Below, piece by piece: positions 5,862 through 12,502 of a stretch of DNA of 12,502 bases. Source of the DNA: an archaeon. Its GTDB lineage: Archaea > Thermoproteota > Nitrososphaeria > Nitrososphaerales > CADDZS01. The stretch spans positions 1-12,502 of the forward strand of contig JAKAPU010000068.1 of the NCBI GenBank assembly GCA_021806865.1, read 5' to 3'. The position numbers and the translations under genes were made by a program. Numbering within the stretch: position 1 is the first letter of the stretch; every line of letters starts with the position of its first letter. Below the pieces are notes generated by a model, which ran no database searches, was not told the DNA's origin, and was given only the letters and a program-made list of their open reading frames with translations.

Positions 5862-6014
5862 CTAAAGTCTAGTTTTGCACGTTGAGTGTGTGCAGAAGCT
5901 GAGACCGTATATGATGTGACCGTCGTCCATCAAAATCAGCCATTGTTCAGGAGCATTAATGGTACATTTCACAATGTAGCAGATGATGTTTCTACGATTG
6001 TCGTATGATCGCAT
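5862..6014 (-). CDS. Possible 50-residue cysteine-containing protein
   Basis: ATG at 6014 to TAG at 5862. The protein begins MRSYDNRRNIICYIVKCTIN and continues EQWLILMDDGHIIYGLSFCT with further cysteines near the end (Cys12, 17, 41, 46). The alternation of hydrophobic and polar residues (WLILMDDGHIIYGLSF) suggests two beta strands. No family is recognised. It converges on the exporter operon and ends 14 nt from the permease stop. No good TATA box stands at the right distance, so it is only a candidate. Confidence 0.3.
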   Translation of the reverse strand: MRSYDNRRNIICYIVKCTINAPEQWLILMDDGHIIYGLSFCTHSTCKTRL

Positions 6015-6235
6015 TTAAGTGCAAGTCGGGTTTCGACTACTCCTCAACGCGGTGAATTTTACCACTCGCTTAATGCCTCAGAACACAATAGTGGATTATT
6101 TCAGATATGTGATAGATTCGTGGTACCATGGAGTTAGTTAGACATGCAAGCATTGGCTTACGACAAACATAGATACTTAAGGGAGAGTGGAAGCCATACT
6201 ACGTTCTGCAAGAATACAGGAGCGACTTCAAACCT
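6015..6235. other. Non-coding stretch with a hairpin and a TATA-like box
   Basis: AGTCG-GGTTT-CGACT (6024-6038) is a 5-bp stem immediately upstream of the candidate gene at 5862-6014. Near the other end, ATACTTAAG (6173-6181) resembles a plus-strand TATA box. It could drive the ORF at 6236 and the hydrolase at 6509, with predicted transcription from about 6202. I see no gene, tRNA or repeat array in between. Confidence 0.3.
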
Positions 6236-6505
6236 GTGTCGAAGCCTGACATGGCCGAGCTATGGAGTAGACATGATTTGAACAAATATGAAAAGTGCAA
6301 CAAGTGGACTCTATCCTGCTGCATAGCGCCCTATCTTTTTTCATGGACCAAACGAGAGACAACGAAGTACCTTATAGTCTATGCCGCAATCCCGCACGCA
6401 GGCAGGGCTCTGCGTAGACATGCGAAACAAAAGATCGAACCTGTTATTCATGCCATTGCTCCTCAATCCAAAATGCGAAGGCTCTCTGTCGGAAGTGTGA
6501 ACTGA
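6236..6505 (+). CDS. Doubtful 89-residue ORF just before the hydrolase gene
   Basis: The frame is open back to a TAG near 6170, with KPYYVLQEYRSDFKPVSKPD before and through the GTG at 6236. Its stop is 3 nt before the hydrolase start, a spacing typical of an operon. No TATA box stands 26 bp before the hydrolase GTG, so that gene probably depends on an upstream transcript, which is mild support. The product is basic with clustered Cys (TLSCCIAPY) and no recognisable domain. The GTG start is weak and an ATG at 6251 is an alternative. It could be an untranslated leader, a degraded gene or a real small protein. Confidence 0.25.
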   Translation: MSKPDMAELWSRHDLNKYEKCNKWTLSCCIAPYLFSWTKRETTKYLIVYAAIPHAGRALRRHAKQKIEPVIHAIAPQSKMRRLSVGSVN

Positions 6506-6508
6506 GAA

Positions 6509-7201
6509 GTGGTCGAAATTTTACCCGGCGTTCATCAGATAGATGGTGTTAATGCTAACAGCTACGCGATAGTGGAAGATGACGGTTCACTAACCATCAT
6601 CGACACCGGAATGTCAAAGGATGTAAAAAAGATACTGCATTATGTAGAAACAAAAATGTCCAAGAAACCTTCTGATGTGAAGACGATTGTACTGACTCAC
6701 AGCCACATCGACCATGTCAGGGGAGCATACGAGATGAGAAAAGCGTCAGGAGCTAGACTCGCCATCCATGAGCAGGACGCCGACTATCTGTCAGGGAAAA
6801 AGAAGATGCCTTACCCGAAGGGAGCAATCGGTTTCATGTTCCGCATTTTCTCCCCTCTGTTCAAATTCACGCCGGTTGAGCCGGACCAGAGATTAAAAGA
6901 AAATGATAGCGTAGGAGGAGGAAGGCTGTCTGTTTTGCATACACCGGGCCACACGCCTGGTAGCATTTCGCTTTACGACAAGGAGAGGAAGCTGATATTG
7001 GTCGGTGACACAATACGGTACATGAAGGGAAGGCTGCAAGGACCGCCGAAACAGTTTACTCTCGACATGAACCAAGCTATACAGTCTGTTCAGAAAATTT
7101 CGGATCTAGATTTCAACACGATGCTCAGCGGACACGGCGAACCATTCAAATCGAGTGATGCTCCACAGAAAGTCAAAGAACTTTCTGCGTTTATCAAGTG
7201 A
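6509..7201 (+). CDS. Metallo-beta-lactamase-fold hydrolase
   Basis: A 230-residue single-domain member of the metallo-beta-lactamase superfamily. The metal motif H-x-H-x-D-H is at 64-69 (THSHIDHVRG). The later ligands are His148 in HTPGHTPGSI, Asp167 in LVGDTIRYM and His209 in SGHGEPF. All five motifs appear intact, so two metal ions and hydrolase activity are expected. The family covers lactonases, thioesterases, glyoxalase II-like enzymes and others, and the substrate cannot be read from the motifs. The insert PKGAIGFMFRIFSPLFKFTP (104-122) between motifs is hydrophobic and may form a substrate lid. Start is GTG at 6509. The following MFS exporter is 92 nt away on the same strand. Confidence 0.93.
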   Translation: MVEILPGVHQIDGVNANSYAIVEDDGSLTIIDTGMSKDVKKILHYVETKMSKKPSDVKTIVLTHSHIDHVRGAYEMRKASGARLAIHEQDADYLSGKKKMPYPKGAIGFMFRIFSPLFKFTPVEPDQRLKENDSVGGGRLSVLHTPGHTPGSISLYDKERKLILVGDTIRYMKGRLQGPPKQFTLDMNQAIQSVQKISDLDFNTMLSGHGEPFKSSDAPQKVKELSAFIK

Positions 7202-7239
7202 CTGCGTATCTTGGTCTTAATGGTGCTAGAAGGGAGCTC

Positions 7240-7280
7240 CATGGGTAACAACATCCATGTTCCGCTTACTGTAAAAGGAG
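7240..7280 (+). promoter_or_regulatory. MFS gene leader with hairpin, operator core and ribosome site
   Basis: Upstream of the MFS start lie an inverted repeat CATGG-N10-CCATG (7240-7259) and TTACTGTAA (7266-7274), which is the inner nine bases of the operator found before the zinc-finger gene. GGAG (7277-7280) follows, 13 nt before the ATG, a long spacing. A TTAATGG at 7217-7223 may be a weak TATA box. The parts are seen directly; their role is inference. Confidence 0.35.
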
Positions 7281-7293
7281 CAGACGCTGGCTG

Positions 7294-8934
7294 ATGGAAT
7301 ACAAGTGGAAGGCGTTTTCAGTTACGTCCATCGGAGCGCTAATGTCCGCGGTGGATAGCACGATAGTTCTTCTAGCCTTGCTCCCGATGGCTCAGGAGTT
7401 GAATTCCGATTACGTGACAATGATCTGGGTGATAATAGCTTACCTTCTTGCAAACACCGCGCTCGTGCTCAGTCTGGGAAGGATGGGCGATATGTACGGT
7501 CGAAAGAAAATGTACAACATTGGCTTTGTTGTCTTTACTATTGGTTCAGCTCTTTCCGGGCTAGCCGCAGACGGAATAATGCTTGTCGGGTTCAGAGTGA
7601 TCCAAGGAGTTGGAGCGGCATTGCTGACCGCGAATTCGTTTGCTATTCTCTCGGAGGCCTTTCCAAAGAACGAAACTGGCAAGGCATTCGGCTCTAACTC
7701 TATAGTTTGGGGCATAGGTGCAGTGCTAGGAATTGTCCTCGGAGGCATCATAATCTCGTTTACAACTTGGAGACTCATTTTCCTGATCAATGTTCCCATC
7801 GGAATCTTTGGAACCGTGTGGGCTTACAAAACATTGAAGGAAGAGTCTAGAGGGAATGCGAGCGAGAAAGAGAAACAATCTTTCGACATCATCGCAGCGA
7901 TACTCTTCACCTCCGGCCTCCTCTCATTGCTCTTGGGCGTGACATGGGGATTGCTTTACTCATGGGGCGATTACATCACCTATCTGGCATTCGCTCTTTC
8001 GCCTGTGCTTCTTGGGCTTTTTGCTTTGCAAGAGACCAGGTACAGCAAGGATCCAATATTGAATTTTGAGTTATTCAAGAACACTCCTTTCACCTTCTCT
8101 CTGGCAACCGCTCTGATCCAATCACTCGCGCTTTTCAGTGTGAACTTTCTTTTGATTTTCTACCTTGAAGGAATCGCCGGGCTCTCCGTGCTTTATGCAT
8201 CTTACCTTGTGCTGCCGATGGCTGTGGTTTCTGCGATCGTTGGTCCATTTGCAGGACTTCTAACGGATAGAGTTGGAGCGCGGATCATTGCGACTCTCGG
8301 TTTATTGGTACAGATTGGCGTGTTGGTTGTCCTAAGCGAGCTTGGTACTTCAACCCCTCTGTCCTACGTTGCAATCGTAGAAGCCTTTTATGGGGTGGGC
8401 GGCGGGTTATTCTGGCCTGCCAACACGAGCGCGATCATGTCCTCGACACAGCTGGGAAAACACGGCGTTGGTTCAGGAATCATGAACACGTTCAGGAATA
8501 CAGGGATGATCTTGAGTTTCGCAATCTCGCTCATAGCTGCCACAAGCGCTATTCCCGCTTATCTCGTGTACAAACTTTTCGTTGGAAGTCTCGAAGGAAA
8601 GCTCTTGCCTCAATACGCGACGGGCTACCTTTCTGGTCAGAGAATTGCTTTCGAGCTTTCTGCCCTGCTTTTGGTTGTAGCAGTTATCTTCTCTGTGATC
8701 AAAAGTGGCAAAATGGAAAGAAGGAGAACATCCGCGATAAAGGATTGGTGGCGTTCAGTAGCGTGTTGGTCTAGCGGAACTGCTCAACTCCCTCTGTCCG
8801 TGTTGGGTTGTTGTGGCGCCAAAACAAGAACAGAGGAAGCAGAACCCAACTTGGAAGGAACAACATACGAGCATATATCGGAGATTTCTAAAGACAACGC
8901 AGACCGTGGGGCTTACGACTCTAGACAAAACTAA
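7294..8934 (+). CDS. 14-helix MFS drug exporter (DHA2 family) with extra C-terminal tail
   Basis: A proton-coupled efflux permease. Residues 14-34 (GALMSAVDSTIVLLALLPMA) carry the DHA D1-type motif. Motif A LGRMGDMYGRKK is at 61-72, motif B GFRVIQGVGAA at 99-109 and motif C GIGAVLGIVLGG at 140-151. About fourteen membrane helices extend to residue 470, as in the DHA2 family of EmrB/QacA-type exporters. The membrane part ends with VIKSGKMERRR. After that come 68 further hydrophilic residues (from TSAIKDWWRS, with a CC pair) that family members usually lack. The tail may be a lineage-specific addition or read-through after a lost stop. It is downstream of the hydrolase gene, so it may export or detoxify a compound handled by that enzyme; this is only suggested by position. 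Confidence 0.92.
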   Translation: MEYKWKAFSVTSIGALMSAVDSTIVLLALLPMAQELNSDYVTMIWVIIAYLLANTALVLSLGRMGDMYGRKKMYNIGFVVFTIGSALSGLAADGIMLVGFRVIQGVGAALLTANSFAILSEAFPKNETGKAFGSNSIVWGIGAVLGIVLGGIIISFTTWRLIFLINVPIGIFGTVWAYKTLKEESRGNASEKEKQSFDIIAAILFTSGLLSLLLGVTWGLLYSWGDYITYLAFALSPVLLGLFALQETRYSKDPILNFELFKNTPFTFSLATALIQSLALFSVNFLLIFYLEGIAGLSVLYASYLVLPMAVVSAIVGPFAGLLTDRVGARIIATLGLLVQIGVLVVLSELGTSTPLSYVAIVEAFYGVGGGLFWPANTSAIMSSTQLGKHGVGSGIMNTFRNTGMILSFAISLIAATSAIPAYLVYKLFVGSLEGKLLPQYATGYLSGQRIAFELSALLLVVAVIFSVIKSGKMERRRTSAIKDWWRSVACWSSGTAQLPLSVLGCCGAKTRTEEAEPNLEGTTYEHISEISKDNADRGAYDSRQN

Positions 8935-9008
8935 TCATGACAGCAGTCCTGAGAACACTCGTTTTGTTCGACATTTTATGCACCATTTCATTCAATAATT
9001 GTTGAGAG

Positions 9009-9024
9009 AGGCGCTAAAGCGCCT
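9009..9024. terminator. 7-bp GC-rich hairpin between convergent genes
   Basis: AGGCGCT-AA-AGCGCCT is a strong perfect inverted repeat between the MFS gene (ending 8934, plus) and the small membrane protein gene (ending 9054, minus). No T-run follows on either strand. A shared 3'-end hairpin is likely, but it could also be a protein-binding site. Confidence 0.4.
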
Positions 9025-9053
9025 GCCTCGCGAATGAGCGTCATCCGACTTGA

Positions 9054-9237
9054 TTATAAACGGCAGGTTTCCTTAAATCGGGAGACACGTTCATTCAGTT
9101 TAGGGCGCAGAAATTCAATTTCGCCAGAGAGTCCGTGCGCTGAAAGCCTTCTCTCGCAAACAGAGATTATAGTAAGTTTGATGATGAGCAATAAAATAAT
9201 GATCAGCACGACGAGGACATCAGTTGCCCGATTTCAT
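9054..9237 (-). pseudogene. Small one-helix membrane protein gene, frameshifted near its start
   Basis: A minus-strand frame reads ATDVLVVLIIILLLIIKLTI followed by a charged segment and ends FKETCRL-stop at 9054. It has one membrane helix and a cytoplasmic amphipathic tail. In frame, only a GTG at 9209, inside the helix, could start it. Upstream, an ATG at 9237 stands 26 bp after the TATA box at 9257-9262 but reads MKSGN and stops. Removing one G from the GGG run near 9227-9229 would join them as MKSATDVLVVLI, 60 residues. So the natural start is probably ATG 9237 and one base has been gained. It is either a true pseudogene or a sequencing indel. The opposite-strand 104-residue frame is not protein-like. 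Confidence 0.5.
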
Positions 9238-9256
9238 GCAAAAAACGTGACCTGTC

Positions 9257-9262
9257 CTATAA
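9257..9262 (-). promoter_or_regulatory. TATA box for the small membrane protein gene
   Basis: Minus-strand TTATAG is centred about 23 bp before the ATG at 9237, matching a leaderless archaeal promoter. It supports the ATG as the original start even though the frame behind it is broken. Confidence 0.45.
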
Positions 9263-9320
9263 GTGAGCCGATTTTTCTCTCTGCACCAAGCTTTGTTTCT
9301 TTCCATCGATGTCTTCAACA

Positions 9321-9418
9321 CATAAATTGTGGGTTTCTTTCCCTCTGAGTAAAACGAGTGGGAACCGCTGCCGTCCAAGAGCCGCACCTCAGCCGCCGGT
9401 ACTCAGAGCAGCAGCTCT
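9321..9418 (+). promoter_or_regulatory. Putative leader of the STAND regulator gene
   Basis: ATAAATT (9322-9328) is the nearest AT-rich TATA candidate and would start transcription near 9352, leaving a leader of about 75 nt, unusually long here. Near its end AGAGC-AGCA-GCTCT (9405-9418) forms a perfect 5-bp hairpin, 9 nt before the TTG start. It could reduce ribosome access. No Shine-Dalgarno sequence is evident. Confidence 0.3.
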
Positions 9419-9427
9419 CGCGATGAT

Positions 9428-11920
9428 TTGAGGAATACTGCCGAACTCGTCAAGATGATTTCAAACCCATTAAATGCCGCAATCCTATCCGCCGTAATCG
9501 GCGGCGAGTCGTATCCCCGCGAGCTCGCTCTCAAATTAGGCATGCGAGAGTCACACGTATCGGAGCGCCTTAAAGTGCTTGAGAGACATGGACTCATCAA
9601 GGGCAGATGGAAAACCATAGCCGCGAGAGGAAAAAAGAAAAACGCCAAGATCTTTTCCTCTACAGTGAGCGCACTCAAGATCGACCTTGGTGCATCCGGG
9701 CTGAAACTTGAATTGAAAAGGAAGGGAAAGTCGTACGAGCTTCACAAACCCATTTACGAGTTCAGGATACCAGACGTTGCTTCATTCATTATTGGAAGGG
9801 AGCCGGAGATGGAGTTGATGGGCAAAGCTCGAGCTGGGCTGATAGTCGTGAGCGGGATCGCTGGGATAGGCAAGACGACCCTCGTTTCAAAGTTTGCCAG
9901 CAGGTCAAGAAAAACCGCCGTATTCTGGCATGACCTGAGGGAGTCGGATAGCCTGAGATACGTGATTGCAAAAAGTGCAGCCTTCCTGAGCGGTTTTGGA
10001 AACCGGGAGCTGATCAAACTGATAGACAGTAACGCAGCCGAGGAAGAGGTACTCATCGACAGGGCGGCGAGAGAATTCGAGCGATTGGGTCACGCCCTAA
10101 TCGTGTTCGACGATTATCACTTCTGCAAGGATAAGAGCATAACGCATCTGCTTCAAAGGCTTGGCAGATCAAAGATCCTAAGAACGGTGGTGGTGTCGAG
10201 ATTTCGCCCCACGGAACTTTATGCGAGCGGCAGAGTGTCTGAGGTGACCCTCTCAGGTCACACAGTCGCTGAAGCCGCAGAGCTTTTCAAAGCAAATGAT
10301 ATACGCTTGGCGAGCGAAGAAGTGAGAAAGATCAACGGCAGGGTAAAAGGTCATCCGCTCGCGCTGAATTTGATGTGCACAGCAGCGAAGCTGAAGGGCG
10401 CACGGGCTGCGCTAGAAACTGCCGTGGCTGGGCTTAGAGACTACGTATTGAAGTGGCTCGAAGACGCCATGGCTCCGATCGAGCTGGAAACACTGAGGTG
10501 CATTTCCGTGTTCAGGGGGCCAGTGTCTCTTGATGCCTTTCATGCTGTAACTCGTGTCGAGAAGCGGGAGGACTTGTTTACTCACCGTATCGCGGTCTTT
10601 GAAAGACTCGGCGTTGTGACCAGACTCGGCGAAGGTTTTGTTGTTCATGACTTGGTGCGCGATGTACTCTCGAACTCATCCGAGGCAAGCCATAGGAGAG
10701 CAGCGGCTTACTACCAATCAAAAGGGGACGCGCGCTCTTCACTTGAAGCGCTTTATCATCATATAATCGGGGGCCAACAGAACGAGGCAGTCCAGATACT
10801 GAAGGAGAGCGTCAAGCTTGTTGATGAGGGGTATCTTGAACCACTGCTGCATCTAACTGAGGAGATGCTCGCAAACACGGTGAACGAAGACAAGAGATTG
10901 AGAGGCTGGATTCTTCAAACCAAGGCGTACACTTTCCAGAGGATGAACACGCAGCTCGACCTTGCTGCAAAGCACCTCAAAGAGGCAGAAGCGATAGGAA
11001 GAGAGTACGGTGACGGAGCTCTCGTAGCCAGGGCGCTTCTATTCAACGGGTATATTCTGAGAGACAAAGGAAACATCAGAAGAGCGGAGCCGGAATACAA
11101 GGCTGGACTCGAAGTACCACACATCGGAAGCGAAGATCCCGTTACAGCTGGTTTGCTCACTGATGGATTGGCCGACGCGATGATGTGGAATGGGAGAATA
11201 AGCGAAGCGATCAGACTAGAATCGCAGGCAATTGAAATCTACAAGCGTGCGGGCGACGCTAGAGATGTAGCGGGAGCCACTCTGGGGCTTGGTGTCTACT
11301 ATTACATGAAGGGCGAATTCCAAAAATCACTTTCGCTCCTTGCAAACGCGGAGATACCATTGGGAAACAAGAATCTTACGGCGCTTGCGGAGTCGGCCAG
11401 GGGACTTGTGCTGGAACGCCTGGGCAAAAGGTACGAAGCGCTGGAACATCTTAACCGTGCGATAAAGATCATAGAAGACACATCCGACAGACTAGTGCTT
11501 CTTGAGCTACTTTCCGAGAGAATGATACTGATGATCAAGCTCGGAAAGACAAGAGAAGCGAAAAAGGAGCTCCCGATGGCGCAGAAGCAACACACCGAGA
11601 GGAGGTATTCGCTAGGCGTCCTGAAACTCGCTGAAGGTGCGCTTCAGATTGTTGACGGGAGATATTCAGAGGCTGAATCGTGCTTTGAGCGGGCCGGTCA
11701 GCTGCTCTCGGCGGATTCTGTCTCGGTGGGCAGGGTGCTCTGGTGGAAGGGACTAACAAGAGCATTGCGGGGAGACGACAGCGCCTCCAAGAAACTGCTA
11801 TTTGAAGCCAAAAACAAGTTCGAAAAGATCGGAGCTACAGGTTATGCGAAACAGGTAGAATCTGTCGCGGCTAACACAGCGCAGATCAAACCACGAGAAG
11901 CAATAGCGCTAGCTTGGTAG
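9428..11920 (+). CDS. HTH-STAND-TPR signalling ATPase (MalT/AP-ATPase-like)
   Basis: An 830-residue three-part regulator. Residues 1-75 form an ArsR-type winged helix (PLNAAILSAVIGG, then YPRELALKLGMRESHVSERL and KVLERHGLIKGRW). The ATPase begins at FIIGREPEMEL (120-130), with Walker A GIAGIGKTTL at 143-152, Walker B ALIVFDDYH at 223-231, an arginine sensor-like VVVSRFRP at 254-261 and the STAND GHPLAL motif at 308-313. A winged-helix-like arm follows (LETLRCISVFRGPVSLDAF). From about 430 to 815, helical TPR-like repeats are clear, for example GRISEAIRLESQAIEIYKRA and GKRYEALEHLNRAIKIIEDT. STAND proteins are switches: ligand bound by the repeats lets the ATPase oligomerise and drive DNA binding. 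The TTG at 9428 is used because no ATG precedes the HTH. Targets and ligand are unknown. Confidence 0.93.
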   Translation: MRNTAELVKMISNPLNAAILSAVIGGESYPRELALKLGMRESHVSERLKVLERHGLIKGRWKTIAARGKKKNAKIFSSTVSALKIDLGASGLKLELKRKGKSYELHKPIYEFRIPDVASFIIGREPEMELMGKARAGLIVVSGIAGIGKTTLVSKFASRSRKTAVFWHDLRESDSLRYVIAKSAAFLSGFGNRELIKLIDSNAAEEEVLIDRAAREFERLGHALIVFDDYHFCKDKSITHLLQRLGRSKILRTVVVSRFRPTELYASGRVSEVTLSGHTVAEAAELFKANDIRLASEEVRKINGRVKGHPLALNLMCTAAKLKGARAALETAVAGLRDYVLKWLEDAMAPIELETLRCISVFRGPVSLDAFHAVTRVEKREDLFTHRIAVFERLGVVTRLGEGFVVHDLVRDVLSNSSEASHRRAAAYYQSKGDARSSLEALYHHIIGGQQNEAVQILKESVKLVDEGYLEPLLHLTEEMLANTVNEDKRLRGWILQTKAYTFQRMNTQLDLAAKHLKEAEAIGREYGDGALVARALLFNGYILRDKGNIRRAEPEYKAGLEVPHIGSEDPVTAGLLTDGLADAMMWNGRISEAIRLESQAIEIYKRAGDARDVAGATLGLGVYYYMKGEFQKSLSLLANAEIPLGNKNLTALAESARGLVLERLGKRYEALEHLNRAIKIIEDTSDRLVLLELLSERMILMIKLGKTREAKKELPMAQKQHTERRYSLGVLKLAEGALQIVDGRYSEAESCFERAGQLLSADSVSVGRVLWWKGLTRALRGDDSASKKLLFEAKNKFEKIGATGYAKQVESVAANTAQIKPREAIALAW

Positions 11921-12040
11921 GTAGCCAGTCAGATCATATTTCGTGCGAGACTCGTTGGGTCCATATTTCCACAGTAGAGCAGAAAACAAACTCACGTGTT
12001 ATGACTTCCATTGGCGGCGGCATCATATAAGAAGTCCAAT

Positions 12041-12199
12041 TCATCCACTCTGTGTTGAATCGATCAACTCAATGAAGCGCCTAACTGCGTCGTTAACTGC
12101 TTCGTCTCTGCTCTTGTAGCCAAGCCTTTGGGCTATCTCGTCGAGCCTCGGAAGAAGATCTCGGCGAATTTTCACCAAAGCATACCTGCCGCTCCTCAT
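12041..12199 (-). CDS. 52-residue ribbon-helix-helix DNA-binding protein
   Basis: ATG at 12199 to TGA at 12041. The protein reads YALVKIRRDLLPRLDEIAQR, then LGYKSRDEAVNDAVRRFIEL. That is a beta strand (YALVKIRR), a first helix, a turn GYKSRDE and a second helix, the complete CopG/Arc-type ribbon-helix-helix fold. Such proteins bind DNA as dimers by inserting the paired strands, usually as repressors of their own or nearby genes. GAAGGA lies directly against the ATG. TTTTAAT at 12249-12255 is a possible TATA box, leaving a short leader. It is divergent from the secreted-protein gene at 12313 and convergent with the STAND gene, so either could be its target; this is inference. Confidence 0.8.
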   Translation of the reverse strand: MRSGRYALVKIRRDLLPRLDEIAQRLGYKSRDEAVNDAVRRFIELIDSTQSG

Positions 12200-12289
12200 T
12201 CCTTCACCACGAGAACAAATGTCATCTCACAGCAACGAAACGAGTTGGATTAAAACAAGGGGTTTCCTGATTTCGGTAAACCTAGCCTA

Positions 12290-12296
12290 GATATAG
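12290..12296 (+). promoter_or_regulatory. TATA box of the secreted-protein gene
   Basis: GATATAG lies about 20-23 bp before the GTG at 12313, consistent with a leaderless start at GTG 12313 or at the adjacent TTG 12316. The rest of 12200-12289 shows no other site I can support. Confidence 0.4.
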
Positions 12297-12312
12297 TGGC
12301 GTCTTTCTTGCA

Positions 12313-12502
12313 GTGTTGAAAATTTCCTTGACAAAAGAAACGAACTGCATCATCATGATTTCTGTCCTGCTGATTCTTTTTGCTAGCGTGGTTACTCTCC
12401 CGACTTCCGCCCAGCAGGCTCCACCTACAATATTCGTCAGTACTTCTGGCAGTGATACGACTGGCACAGGATCCATAACCTCTCCATACGCCACTATCTC
12501 AC
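12313..12502 (+). CDS. Secreted beta-helix-type protein, N-terminal part only
   Basis: The frame stays open to the right edge. After a short polar stretch (LKISLTKETNC) there is a hydrophobic signal segment, MISVLLILFASVVTLPTSAQQ, with a likely cleavage near A-Q-Q. Then comes IFVSTSGSDTTGTGSITSPY followed by ATIS. The pattern V-S-x-S-G-S-D...G-S...S-P-Y-A-T-I is the usual opening of right-handed parallel beta-helix proteins of archaeal and bacterial surfaces. Only 63 residues are visible, so the fold and length are not proven. Possible starts are GTG 12313, TTG 12316, TTG 12328 and ATG 12355; the TATA box favours the first two. Confidence 0.7.
   Translation, partial: MLKISLTKETNCIIMISVLLILFASVVTLPTSAQQAPPTIFVSTSGSDTTGTGSITSPYATIS

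Noticed and set aside
5848..6508. Search for a tRNA, CRISPR array or insertion-sequence ends in the longest gene-poor gap
   Set aside because: No cloverleaf-like T-arm, no regularly spaced repeats and no paired inverted ends were seen.
4793..7757. Shared 13-mer GCATCATAATCTC in the ABC ATPase and MFS genes
   Set aside because: Both copies encode Ile-rich segments in the same protein pattern (G-G-I-I-I-S), so chance codon agreement explains it.
9034..9348. 104-codon plus-strand frame opposite the small membrane protein
   Set aside because: The composition is not protein-like, and the opposite strand gives a coherent membrane helix with a well-placed TATA box.

Overview
The window looks archaeal. 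Several starts sit 3-10 nt downstream of where a TATA box about 26 nt upstream would place the transcription start, and GTG or TTG starts are common. Shine-Dalgarno-like sequence appears mainly inside operons. The protein families (TnpB, short winged-helix regulators, CBS pairs, ArsR-type HTH-STAND-TPR fusion, tiny zinc and ribbon-helix-helix proteins) also fit archaea, perhaps a TACK/Thaumarchaeota-like lineage. The lineage is my inference; no rRNA or other phylogenetic marker is present.

Layout. 1-900: a 5' part of an IS200/IS605-type tnpB runs off the left edge on the minus strand. A possible element-end hairpin and an untracked 45-residue one-finger zinc protein gene lie upstream of it. 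The tnpB and finger promoters share one architecture: TATA box, then a palindrome ATTAC-N-GTAAT, then a half-site. 1097-2785: a dense regulatory block with two divergent winged-helix genes around one AT-rich core, a two-CBS protein with a palindrome at its predicted transcription start, and a 72-residue zinc-site protein. 2786-3370: mostly non-coding, apart from a minus-strand two-helix membrane protein gene broken by a one-base frameshift.

3371-5847: a likely three-gene operon of a four-helix membrane protein, an ABC ATPase and an ABC-2 permease (ATGA overlap), i.e. an exporter. 5848-6508: a weakly coding accessory stretch with two doubtful small ORFs. 6509-8934: a metallo-beta-lactamase-fold hydrolase followed by a 14-helix MFS exporter with an odd hydrophilic tail. 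9054-9237: a second small membrane protein gene that appears frameshifted right after a well-placed promoter and start. 9428-11920: a large HTH-STAND-TPR signalling ATPase. 12041-12199: an untracked 52-residue ribbon-helix-helix regulator. From 12313: the start of a secreted protein, cut by the right edge.

The most interesting signals are the repeated ATTAC-N-GTAAT operator, which ties a mobile-element nuclease to a tiny zinc-finger gene (with partial copies elsewhere, including before the MFS gene), the STAND regulator, and the two parallel frameshifts in small membrane protein genes. No rRNA, tRNA, CRISPR array or complete insertion sequence was recognised.
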